64,000 nucleotides of DNA from Flavobacterium fluviatile. Its GTDB lineage: Bacteria; Bacteroidota; Bacteroidia; Flavobacteriales; Flavobacteriaceae. The translations under genes and the position numbers were made by a program. The stretch is taken from positions 62,001 through 126,000 of the forward strand of contig NZ_JAADZW010000015.1 in NCBI RefSeq assembly GCF_010645065.1, read 5' to 3'. The notes beneath the pieces are model-generated. The model had not been told where the DNA came from and did no database searches. It saw only the letters and a list, made by a program, of their open reading frames with translations. Shown in pieces: positions 9,311 through 17,533 of this stretch; the stretch's first letter is position 1, and every line of letters begins with the position of its first letter.

Positions 9311-10684
9311 ATGATGAAGCGACAAATACTATTGATTTTTACCCTACTATGCTGTTGTTATTGTAGTCAGGCAGCCGAAATAAAAATTAGCTCTTTAAAA
9401 GAATTAGCAAAATACGCATCCGAAAGTGGGAATACCATAACCATGAAACCCGGCGTTTATTCGATGCAAGAATACCTCACTGCTGATGTGATCAAAAATA
9501 CTATACCCGATAAAGTTGGAAGGTATGCGATGATTCATTTTAGCGGAAGCGACAATATTTTTAACCTAACAGGGGTAACCATTGAGATTAATACCAAATT
9601 GCTGGGTGTTTTTAAAGCCCGAGTGAGTGAGTTGTATCTATCGGGAAAAAATGTGCATATCAAAGGATTAACCGTGACTGATTTAGGGAATTTTGCGACT
9701 TCAAAAGGAGGGCATACGTTTACGGTGGCTGGTGATAATGCCAAAATTGAAAAAGTGACACTAAATGTGAATGGTTCTTCGCCTTATGGTTATGGCGATT
9801 TATTAGGAAAAGGCGATGCTAATTTAGCTCCGCTACAAAAACATAGTGGAATGTGTATTGAAGGTACTAACGATACCATTGTGGACTGTGCTATTTATTC
9901 GAAAGCCTTTGGTCACCTCTTTTTTATACAAGGAGGGCGCAACGTGTATTTTGAGAATTGTTATGCCGAAGGGATGACAAGAACCACAGACGAAATGCTG
10001 GCGGAAACTTCAGGATTGGCGCACAAAGTAGGTTTTGCTTCTGTTTATAAAAATTATGAAGGCAAGAAAGTCATAACACCGGGATATACCAAGTCATTAA
10101 ATGAATGTGGTTTTCGTATGTACGGCAAAGGCGGCGTGGACGGGAGAACAACAGGAGCGGTTACGGCTGTAAATTGTAAGGCAAAAAATACCCGTATTGG
10201 TTTTGCTTTCGGGAAAGTAACCGATGCTGTTTTAATCAAAAATTGTGAAGCTTTGGGTTGCGAAGTGGGGTATAATATTACAGGTGTGAAAGTTGAAAAT
10301 AGTCGAGGGGATATGGTCAATGGACCGTTGTTGTACGTGACCAAAGGTGAAGTTTCGGATGTAGAACTAACCTTGACTTCGAATGATTCTAAAACTACAG
10401 TTCATGCCTTGGCGTGCATTTCAGGAGACAATCATAAAGTAACGCTTAAAAAAGAGGGAGATTTGAGCAAAGGGAAAATTCTTCCGATAAAAATTGGAGC
10501 CACTACGCCACCCGCGAATAACGGTTTTTCGCCATTAGGAACTGCGCCTACTTCGGGAATTGTGTTGACGAACTTAACAAGTATGCCAGTCGAATTGAAT
10601 TCGTTTTCCTCTTCTTGTAAAATTAGCACCAATGGAGAGGTGAAGGATAACGGGAAAAACAATCAAATCGTGAAAATAAAGTAA
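9311..10684 (+). CDS. Right-handed beta-helix protein, paralog 2 of 6
   Basis: 457 aa. The signal peptide is unusual in having a cysteine cluster (LLCCCYCSQA), so lipoprotein processing cannot be excluded, although no clean lipobox precedes an acidic LES-type residue. It shares with paralog 1 the opening KISSLKELAKYASESGNT and PGVYSMQEYLT, then GSSPYGYGDLLGKG (155-168), QKHSG, AFGHLFFIQGG (199-209), RTTD (224-227), LAETSG, PGYTKSLNECGFRMYG. It is most similar to the core of the T9SS-tailed protein at 38438 (the same GGRNVxFxxCYAE and VNGPLLY runs). It probably cleaves the same glycan class in the periplasm; linkage and mechanism are unknown. The gap to the previous gene is 41 bp and to the next 28 bp, consistent with an operon. 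Confidence 0.72.
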   Translation: MMKRQILLIFTLLCCCYCSQAAEIKISSLKELAKYASESGNTITMKPGVYSMQEYLTADVIKNTIPDKVGRYAMIHFSGSDNIFNLTGVTIEINTKLLGVFKARVSELYLSGKNVHIKGLTVTDLGNFATSKGGHTFTVAGDNAKIEKVTLNVNGSSPYGYGDLLGKGDANLAPLQKHSGMCIEGTNDTIVDCAIYSKAFGHLFFIQGGRNVYFENCYAEGMTRTTDEMLAETSGLAHKVGFASVYKNYEGKKVITPGYTKSLNECGFRMYGKGGVDGRTTGAVTAVNCKAKNTRIGFAFGKVTDAVLIKNCEALGCEVGYNITGVKVENSRGDMVNGPLLYVTKGEVSDVELTLTSNDSKTTVHALACISGDNHKVTLKKEGDLSKGKILPIKIGATTPPANNGFSPLGTAPTSGIVLTNLTSMPVELNSFSSSCKISTNGEVKDNGKNNQIVKIK

Positions 10685-10712
10685 CGACTTTAATTCAAAT
10701 CGAATAAAAAAA

Positions 10713-12203
10713 ATGATTAATAATCTAAAAAAAGCAATCATAGGTTGCAGTTTGGGGTTGCTATTAGGATGGAATTCTTTTGCTCAAAAAGTAAAAGTCT
10801 ATCCTGCTCCTTCAGGAATTGAATTGTCCAAAGCCTATGTTGTAAAGGTAGAAGGGCAAACGGTGCCGGTCTATCAAACCAAAATTCCGCCTTCAGAACC
10901 CATTCCGAGGTTAAAACCTATAGGAACTTTTGGGTTGGCCTCGGTGGCTTCATTTGATATGAATGCGTCGGCTAGCGTTTCGGTTACGATTCCTGATAAA
11001 GTGCAATCAGTTAAAATTTTACCCACTTCGTACGGAATTGTACCTACTATTAAAGGCAATACCATTCAGTTCCAAGTAAAAAATCCTGGGCATATCACGG
11101 TGGAAATTAATGGGCAATGGCACGAGTCTTTGCATATTTTGGTGAATCCATTCGAAAAAAATATACCAAATCCGAAAGACCCGAATGTTATTTATTTTGG
11201 ACCAGGTATTCATGAGGTCACTAACATTACGGTTGGCGATGGTCAAACCATTTACCTGGCGGGTGGTGCCTATTTGCGTTGTGGTACGCTTGAAAATGAG
11301 GAAGAAGTTGAAATTCGAGGAGCTAAAAGAAAACCGCCTACGTTTATTTTAAGAGGGAAAAATGTGAGCATTCGCGGAAGAGGTATTATTGATCAAAGCA
11401 TGGTGCCTAAGAAGATTCGTCGTTATACCATTTTGGCACAAAATGCACAAAACGTAACCATCGAAGGGGTCACTATTTTTGACCCAAGTCATTGGACGAT
11501 ACCGATTCAGAGTTGTGATAAGGTGCATGTGGAGAACATCAAAATCATTGGATGGCGCGGTAATGCCGATGGCGTGGATATTACCAGTAGCCGAGAGGTG
11601 TTGGTCGAAAATTGTTTTATGCGAACCTTTGATGATGCGGTGGTGATTAAGTCTTTTGGTGGTTTTGGCGAAGTGAAAAATGTGCATACCCGCAAATGTG
11701 TGGTTTGGAACGAATTGGCACATGCTTTAAGCATTGGTGCTGAGGTGCACGAAAACATCAGTAAGGTGCTTTTTGAAGACTGTGATGTGATTCACGATGT
11801 GGGTAGGGAAACGGCTTTGAGAGTCTATCATTGCGATGATGCGGTAATTAGCGATGTGGTTTTTGATAACATCCGAATCGAAGAAGCCCGCCGATTAATT
11901 TCGTGCTGGATAGGAAAAACGAGATGGACAGAAACCGAAGAAAGAGGACATATTAAAAATGTAACTTTCAAAAATATTACGGCCACTTCGGCGCCTATTG
12001 ACCCAACCTTGACTAGATTTCAAGATGGCACCGACTGGAAACCCTACATTATAAAAGACCATGCCAGTATGGAATTGGTGGGATATGATGCCGAGCATTT
12101 GGTAGAAGGAATTCGATTTGAAAATGTACTACTCGATGGTAAAAAGGTTCAGGCTAAAAATGTTACGATGAACGAGTTTGTAAAGGATGTTCAATTTAAA
12201 TAA
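10713..12203 (+). CDS. GH28-like beta-helix glycosidase with N-terminal beta-sandwich
   Basis: 496 aa with signal peptide (residues 1-24, FAQ). Residues 25-150 look like a beta-sandwich leading to NPNVIYFGPG-type sequence (DPNVIYFGPGIHEV), then a parallel beta-helix. Conserved acidic motifs resemble GH28 polygalacturonases: GNADGVDI (283-290) for NTDG, and FDDAVVIKS (306-314) for the DD motif. The third GH28 motif, GHG, is not found; the matching stretch reads HALSIGAE (337-344). It therefore looks like a distant GH28-like hydrolase rather than a polygalacturonase. An N-terminal sandwich plus beta-helix is also seen in other families (GH49), so the family call is tentative. The stop codon directly abuts the ATG of the next gene (12204), showing tight co-translation. 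Confidence 0.65.
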   Translation: MINNLKKAIIGCSLGLLLGWNSFAQKVKVYPAPSGIELSKAYVVKVEGQTVPVYQTKIPPSEPIPRLKPIGTFGLASVASFDMNASASVSVTIPDKVQSVKILPTSYGIVPTIKGNTIQFQVKNPGHITVEINGQWHESLHILVNPFEKNIPNPKDPNVIYFGPGIHEVTNITVGDGQTIYLAGGAYLRCGTLENEEEVEIRGAKRKPPTFILRGKNVSIRGRGIIDQSMVPKKIRRYTILAQNAQNVTIEGVTIFDPSHWTIPIQSCDKVHVENIKIIGWRGNADGVDITSSREVLVENCFMRTFDDAVVIKSFGGFGEVKNVHTRKCVVWNELAHALSIGAEVHENISKVLFEDCDVIHDVGRETALRVYHCDDAVISDVVFDNIRIEEARRLISCWIGKTRWTETEERGHIKNVTFKNITATSAPIDPTLTRFQDGTDWKPYIIKDHASMELVGYDAEHLVEGIRFENVLLDGKKVQAKNVTMNEFVKDVQFK

Positions 12204-13625
12204 ATGAAAAATAAAGAAATGAATAAACAAATATATGTTGCATTTACGTTGTTGGTATTGCTTTTTTCAAGCCCTGCACAATCGGCAAATACAACTAACA
12301 AAGTTATAGAGGTAAGCAGCCTTTCGGAGTTCAGAAGCTATTTGGATAAGGACAACGTAAAGGTCAAAATGAAAGCCGGAAATTACCAAATTGATACGGC
12401 GCTAAAAAACCGATTTATAGAAATCACGGGCCACAATTCTTATTATGATTTAAGAGGAGTGCGATTTATGGTAGATTCGAAATTGTTTAGCCGCAACGAT
12501 TTGACTAAAAGCAACGATGGAAACAGCATGTATTGTGCTATCGAAATTTCGGGTAAAGACGTAACATTCGAAGGCTTGTATATTGAGACCTATGGCGATA
12601 CACCGGGCAGACAAAGCAAGAACAAAATTTTTAACCTTGTAGGGGAAAATGTCACCTTGAAAGATGTGGAAGTGCGAACTACAGGCTCAAGCCCTTGGGG
12701 TTTTGGGTATTTATACGGTCTAGGCGGAAATGATGTGCGTAAAATGAACGGCATCCGAATAGGCTATCCTGCCAAAAATGTAAAAGTACTGGGTTGTCAG
12801 GTACACATGCGAGCGATGGGACACGCTATTTTCTTGCAAGGAGCCGAAAATACTTTGATAGAAAACTGTCAGGTGGATGGTTTGTTGCGTACCACTGATG
12901 CGATTCTTGCTGAGACTTCGGGTTATGCTTTTGATAAAAAGTTTTATGCGGGCAAAAACAATTATATCGAGGGGACAATTGTAGGCGAAGACGGTAAAAT
13001 TTTACCAGGAGAAATCATTTCATTAAGCGAAGATGGCATTCGAATGTACCCTGATTATGAGGGACACCCAACTAAAAATACAACAGTAAAAAATTGCAAG
13101 GTAACCCAAATGCGAAGAGGAATTTGTACGGGATTGAGCACTTCGGGAGACCAGGTAATCGACTGTGAAGTGCGCGATTGCGTGGCTACAGGTTACAATA
13201 TAGGAAACGAAGATAAAGTGATTAATTGCAGCGCCGATGCCAAATATGGGGAAGCTTTTTGTATTCCTTATACGAATGCCAAAAATGCGCAGGTGGAAAT
13301 CAAAATTTTAGATAGCAGAAATGGAAGAGCGAACAATTTGCTAGCCAAAATCAATGGGACAGGGCATAAGGTGGTTATTTCAACCGCTAATCCCGAATGG
13401 ATTCCAGATGCCATGGCAATTAAACTATCGGTTTGGGAAGGTTATGGCAATTTTGATGAAAAAGCGACTATGCATGCAACTAATATTAGTTTAGACAATA
13501 AAACGATGACAAAAGTAATCACTTATAAGGGGACAAAGAACGCCGAAATAAAGAGTGCAGGAGGAGTGCGTGAAGCAACGGATTCGGAGAATGCAATCAA
13601 CGAAAGCAACCGAACCAAGAGATAA
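12204..13625 (+). CDS. Right-handed beta-helix protein, paralog 3 of 6 (divergent)
   Basis: 473 aa from the ATG touching the previous stop codon; an alternative ATG at 12219 (MNKQIYVAF) would sit closer to the signal peptide (YVAFTLLVLLFSSPAQS). The family motifs are partly kept: GSSPWGFGYLYGLG (161-174), AMGHAIFLQG (204-213), RTTDAILAETSG (229-240), EDGIRMY. The KHSG motif is replaced by KMNGIR (180-185), so a lysine/histidine pair conserved in the other five is altered. This could change substrate position or remove activity. Expected to be periplasmic. Reaction unknown; see the family description at 7920. Confidence 0.68.
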   Translation: MKNKEMNKQIYVAFTLLVLLFSSPAQSANTTNKVIEVSSLSEFRSYLDKDNVKVKMKAGNYQIDTALKNRFIEITGHNSYYDLRGVRFMVDSKLFSRNDLTKSNDGNSMYCAIEISGKDVTFEGLYIETYGDTPGRQSKNKIFNLVGENVTLKDVEVRTTGSSPWGFGYLYGLGGNDVRKMNGIRIGYPAKNVKVLGCQVHMRAMGHAIFLQGAENTLIENCQVDGLLRTTDAILAETSGYAFDKKFYAGKNNYIEGTIVGEDGKILPGEIISLSEDGIRMYPDYEGHPTKNTTVKNCKVTQMRRGICTGLSTSGDQVIDCEVRDCVATGYNIGNEDKVINCSADAKYGEAFCIPYTNAKNAQVEIKILDSRNGRANNLLAKINGTGHKVVISTANPEWIPDAMAIKLSVWEGYGNFDEKATMHATNISLDNKTMTKVITYKGTKNAEIKSAGGVREATDSENAINESNRTKR

Positions 13626-13743
13626 GAATTTCGAAAATAAAGCGATTAGATATGAAATGAGCATGACTCAAAATTTGGTCGCAAACACTAATGATGATAT
13701 GCGAATTACATATGACCGATAAAAAAACAATAAATAGTAACAT

Positions 13744-15378
13744 ATGAAAAAAATACTACTACTAGCATTTTTGTTGGCGCAAGTTGCAACGGCTGTGGCG
13801 CAAAATGTGGTTGTGAATGCGAAAGAAAAAGGAGAAAAATTCGAACATTTTTGGAGCAAAGGCGTAGGAGCTGGGCGTGCCAATGAAGGCCTGCGTGCGG
13901 GTTGGTTGGAACAATTGGAAAAAGTACAACAAGACTGCGGATTTGAATTTGTACGTTTTCACGGCATCTTCCACGATGATATGTTTCCTGTTTTTGAAAA
14001 GGACGGAAAATATTCGTATAACTGGCAATACATCGACGAATTGTTTGATAGAATGCTGGATTTGAAAGTAAAACCTTTTGTAGAATTGGCTTTTTTTCCA
14101 ACCCCATTGGCTGCCAAAAACAGCAAAACCCAATTCTGGTGGAAAGCCAACATTACACCTGATGAAGCTAAATTTGGTGAATGGCATAATTTGGTAAAAG
14201 CTTTTACCCAACATTGTGTGGACCGTTACGGAATTGATGAGGTACTAACTTGGTATTTTGAGGTGTGGAACGAACCGAACTTACATTATGGTTTTTTTGA
14301 TGGCACCAAATCGCAATATTTTGAGTTGTACAAACAATCGGTTTTAGCGGTTCGTTCGGTGGACAAACGCTTAAAAGTAGGAGGACCTTCAAGTAGTAAT
14401 TTTGTGGCAGATGGTCGCTATGACGGAGAAGTTGAAAATCGTGATGGAAATCTGGTGACATTTACCGCAGAAAATATCAATAATTTGCAATGGAAAGGTT
14501 CTTGGATCGAAGACTTTTTGAAATACTGCGAAAAAGAAAAATTACCAGTTGATTTTGTTTCGACCCATCCGTATCCAACCGATTATCCTTTTAATCCTAC
14601 TACTGGAAAAGGAAAAGACTTTTCTCGTTATGTGAATTCGACTAAGGATGATATCGAATGGCTGAATAAAGTCATCAAGAAAAGTGCTTATCCCAAAGCC
14701 GAAATTCATTTGACCGAATGGAACACCAGCCCCAATAGTCGTGATGCGATGCACGATTTCTTACCTCCAGCAGCCTATATTGCTAAGGTGAATTTGGATT
14801 GTATCGGATTGGCCAATTCGTTAATGTACTGGACTTTTACCGATATTTTTGAAGAAAAAGGCGGTGGAGAAAGCATTTTTCACGGTGGATTTGGAATGAT
14901 TAATTACCAAGGATTGGTAAAACCATCGTATCACGCGTACAGAATGTTACACCAGTTGGGTGACGAAAAATTATTCAAAAGCGACTATTTGTTTGTCAGC
15001 CGTAAATCAGCTAACGGAAAAGTGGTGGCTTTGGCCTATAATTATCCAGAAGACCATTACAAAGCCGTTCCGGCAAGTATTAAAAAAATCGAAAAATACG
15101 AGCAAGGGAAAACGCGACAATTAAAAATGGAGCTGACAAACTTGAAACCAGGAACGCAATTCAAACTGGAAACACTAGACAAAGAGCACGGAAATATTTA
15201 CAATTATTGGGAGCAAATGGGCAAACCAGAACCTCCAACACGTGAACAAATTAAAGTAATGAAGCAAATGGCCGAAAATTTAAAAACGGAATTCCTCACA
15301 GTAGGTAATAACGGTACGTTTACATTAAATCGCGAAATGAGTCCGTGGAGTATGCTGTTGATAGAGCAGGTTAATTAA
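13744..15378 (+). CDS. GH39 glycosidase, likely beta-xylosidase (copy 1)
   Basis: 544 aa with signal peptide (1-20, TAVAQ). The (beta/alpha)8 domain carries GH39 landmarks: VGAGRANEGLRA, VRFHGIFHDDMF, YNWQYIDELFDRML, WYFEVWNEPNL with acid/base Glu177, and HLTEWNTSP with nucleophile Glu325. These fit the beta-xylosidase branch (WNEPN and LTEWN) rather than alpha-L-iduronidase, although GH39 also includes anhydrogalactosidases and beta-glucosidases. It probably releases terminal xylose from imported oligosaccharides. A close paralog lies at 49122. A C-terminal beta-domain has the conserved KPEPPTREQIK run shared by both copies. It lies 118 bp after the beta-helix gene and is followed by a 298-bp gap with repeats. 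Confidence 0.87.
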   Translation: MKKILLLAFLLAQVATAVAQNVVVNAKEKGEKFEHFWSKGVGAGRANEGLRAGWLEQLEKVQQDCGFEFVRFHGIFHDDMFPVFEKDGKYSYNWQYIDELFDRMLDLKVKPFVELAFFPTPLAAKNSKTQFWWKANITPDEAKFGEWHNLVKAFTQHCVDRYGIDEVLTWYFEVWNEPNLHYGFFDGTKSQYFELYKQSVLAVRSVDKRLKVGGPSSSNFVADGRYDGEVENRDGNLVTFTAENINNLQWKGSWIEDFLKYCEKEKLPVDFVSTHPYPTDYPFNPTTGKGKDFSRYVNSTKDDIEWLNKVIKKSAYPKAEIHLTEWNTSPNSRDAMHDFLPPAAYIAKVNLDCIGLANSLMYWTFTDIFEEKGGGESIFHGGFGMINYQGLVKPSYHAYRMLHQLGDEKLFKSDYLFVSRKSANGKVVALAYNYPEDHYKAVPASIKKIEKYEQGKTRQLKMELTNLKPGTQFKLETLDKEHGNIYNYWEQMGKPEPPTREQIKVMKQMAENLKTEFLTVGNNGTFTLNREMSPWSMLLIEQVN

Positions 15379-15414
15379 GTGTAAAATAAAATTTTTAATA
15401 TGCAAAATCTGCAA

Positions 15415-15445
15415 AATCTGCGTGAAAAAAATCAGCACGCAGATT
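15415..15445 (+). repeat. 10-bp inverted repeat, part of an intergenic repeat element
   Basis: AATCTGCGTG (15415-15424) and CACGCAGATT (15436-15445) are exact inverted copies with an 11-base loop. The core ATCTGCGTGAAAAAAA occurs again at 15562-15577, and related pieces (CAGATTTTT) lie between. The gap 15379-15676 therefore holds a degenerate repeat element, and no ORF. It resembles dispersed repeats I associate with Flavobacterium intergenic regions; this identity is from memory only. Confidence 0.45.
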
Positions 15446-15676
15446 TAGATATATTTACACAGATTTTTAAATGAAATATTGACGAACACATTTTTAAAAA
15501 AAGGTTAGATAGAATGAATTAAGTATGATAATTATTTTTAAATATTTTTTAAATCTTTAAGATCTGCGTGAAAAAAAGATTAGGCGATCAATGTTTTTTA
15601 AATAATCATTTTAAAAGAAAATCAACGATTTAAAAATAGGAATCCCAGTAACTACCTATCAGAGTTCTATATAACA

Positions 15677-17335
15677 ATGAAAAAAAATAAAAAAATAAGT
15701 GTTTTCGGTTTTTGTGTGGTTTGCTTCGTTTTGTTTGCGATGAGTTTTTCTACTGCTGTATGGTCGCAGCATCCGCCCAAAAAATACAGAAATATAGCAA
15801 TGACAGCAGGCTCTATCGCGGTTCCTTATGAAAGAACCTTGGAGTGGACAAACACCTCTGCCTTTGCACAGGAAATGTACAAAGCGATTGCCGACAAGAA
15901 GATTACAGCTAAAATGATGGTGACCAAAGAAGCGGCGCCTCGTATTTTACTCGCTCGATTACTGTTGAAACAAAATATTGCCGAAGTAAACCAAACCATA
16001 CAAAAATTGATGGTGTGGGGCAATTGCGGCTCTTCGTGGGCATTGAATCCCAAAGGGGACTATGATTTTCCCTTAACAATACTAACTACAATTCTTTGGA
16101 AATTTGGCGACCAACCCGATATTTTGTATCCCGAAACAAAAAATTATTTACAGAACGTCCTTTTGTCTGAAGATGGCGGTAAATTTTGTTACACCGCACC
16201 CAAAACACTGGGGCTGCACGTAGAAACTGAAAACCATATGCTCATGACAGGAGGGTCAAGATATCTCAAGAATCGATGGATTGCTCAACATGGGAACAGG
16301 GATGACTATTATGATAACGTGCAAAACGGACTTGAAGAAAAACTCCTCTCTCTTTTGGGAGAAATGAAGCAAAACGGCTTGTACGAATTCAATTCTATTC
16401 CTTATTTAGGATTTACCATTACGGCGCTTTTAAATTTGGAGGCCTTTGCCTCAGAGAAAGTGCGCAGCGAAGCACGAAATGTGTTGGATTATATTAATTT
16501 TAGTTATGCGCTTAGCAGTTACCAATTAAAACATTATCCGCCCATGCGTAGGCGATACGATAAGGCGGGTATACAAGAGTTGAGCGTCGATTACAACACC
16601 GCTTTTATGAAATCGTGGCTCGGCTATTTAAAAGGAGTAACGTTTGATACTACGATGGGAATCGGAAAGGAGCATGCTGCCTTTGGTGCTTGTATGCCTT
16701 ACCGTCCTGCCGATCGAGTAGTTCAATTGCTTTTTGACAAAGTTGACGGTTACTTTGTACGTCAAGGCCACGGACCAAAAGCATCACCCGAAATAAGCGG
16801 TGCGGGCAAACATTTTTTAATTAGTTCAGGCGGTGTCAATAGAGGAAAAAAATCGGAAATAGTTGCCAGACCTATTTGTTTGTTTTTGGATGATAAGGCC
16901 AAAAATATTTCCGAAATAATACATCTTGCTGGACCTGGAACAGATTTTATGGAGTGGAACAATACGGGAGTGTATGAAAACTTTGCTTGTGCAGCGGGGC
17001 CTGTTTTAATTCCTACTGGGATGACTGCTGTTGCCAAGGAAGGAAACTGGGCGGTATATGCAGCGTCCAAAAACGTGACGGTCATGGTGTATTCTACCCA
17101 AAAATTAGGACTAATGGCAGTTTTTGAAGACGTAGCACCACTGGTTGTTTTTAACGAAGTTGTACTAGCTAATGCCAATCCTAACGTTCTTCTTACCTCA
17201 TTTACATTCCCCAATGGAAGCAAACTTAACTATGATGTTTTGGCTAAAAAAGACCAATGGGTAATGGTTGCTCAAAACGGAAAAGCTTTAGACCGAGACT
17301 TTGATTCTTGGCCCTTGATTGATGGGGAATTGTAG
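15677..17335 (+). CDS. Unrecognised exported protein, possible alpha/alpha-toroid polysaccharide lyase
   Basis: 552 aa with a long signal peptide (1-30, TAVWS). I do not recognise the family. Residues 60-330 look helical with regularly spaced hydrophobic/aromatic segments (ILLARLLLKQN, PLTILTTILWKFG, GLYEFNSIPYLGFTITALL). Residues 360-552 look beta-rich. Such an (alpha/alpha)-toroid followed by beta-sheets is the architecture of several lyase families (PL8, PL12, PL15, PL21) and of GH88/GH105-like enzymes in its first half. A striking motif is HVETENHMLMTGGSRYL (181-197): an Asn-His pair (186-187) next to acidic residues and an Arg, which could be catalytic. Its position among glycosidases supports an enzyme role. 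The activity is unknown. Confidence 0.6.
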   Translation: MKKNKKISVFGFCVVCFVLFAMSFSTAVWSQHPPKKYRNIAMTAGSIAVPYERTLEWTNTSAFAQEMYKAIADKKITAKMMVTKEAAPRILLARLLLKQNIAEVNQTIQKLMVWGNCGSSWALNPKGDYDFPLTILTTILWKFGDQPDILYPETKNYLQNVLLSEDGGKFCYTAPKTLGLHVETENHMLMTGGSRYLKNRWIAQHGNRDDYYDNVQNGLEEKLLSLLGEMKQNGLYEFNSIPYLGFTITALLNLEAFASEKVRSEARNVLDYINFSYALSSYQLKHYPPMRRRYDKAGIQELSVDYNTAFMKSWLGYLKGVTFDTTMGIGKEHAAFGACMPYRPADRVVQLLFDKVDGYFVRQGHGPKASPEISGAGKHFLISSGGVNRGKKSEIVARPICLFLDDKAKNISEIIHLAGPGTDFMEWNNTGVYENFACAAGPVLIPTGMTAVAKEGNWAVYAASKNVTVMVYSTQKLGLMAVFEDVAPLVVFNEVVLANANPNVLLTSFTFPNGSKLNYDVLAKKDQWVMVAQNGKALDRDFDSWPLIDGEL

Positions 17336-17533
17336 CCATTACATTTAGTTTTAAGAACAGTCTTATTTTTAAGAAACGGGGGCAAATCGTCAAACTAGTT
17401 CGTACTAGTAAGCTTTCGGTTTACTTTTTATTCCATTTGAATTTAAAGTTATAGTAGTTGCATCATATTTTATATTGAAATCTGCTGTTCCAATGTATTT
17501 TTACATACCAAAATTGTTGTAACCAAAAAATAC

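Noticed and set aside
7920..10684. Calling the beta-helix paralogs PL6 alginate or chondroitin B lyases
   Set aside because: The fold type is plausible but the PL6 active-site pattern (RHG and its neighbouring Lys strand) is not visible, so a named family would be unsupported.
13744..15378. Reading the GH39 proteins as alpha-L-iduronidases or as carrageenan anhydrogalactosidases
   Set aside because: WNEPNL and LTEWN with the VRFHGIFHDDMF block fit the beta-xylosidase branch better, and no other carrageenan-specific genes (GH16 carrageenase, GH127/GH129) are seen.
17393..17408. ACTAGT-TCGT-ACTAGT repeat in the gap before beta-helix paralog 4
   Set aside because: Six-base self-palindromic units this short are expected by chance in a 198-bp AT-rich gap and no promoter or terminator context supports them.
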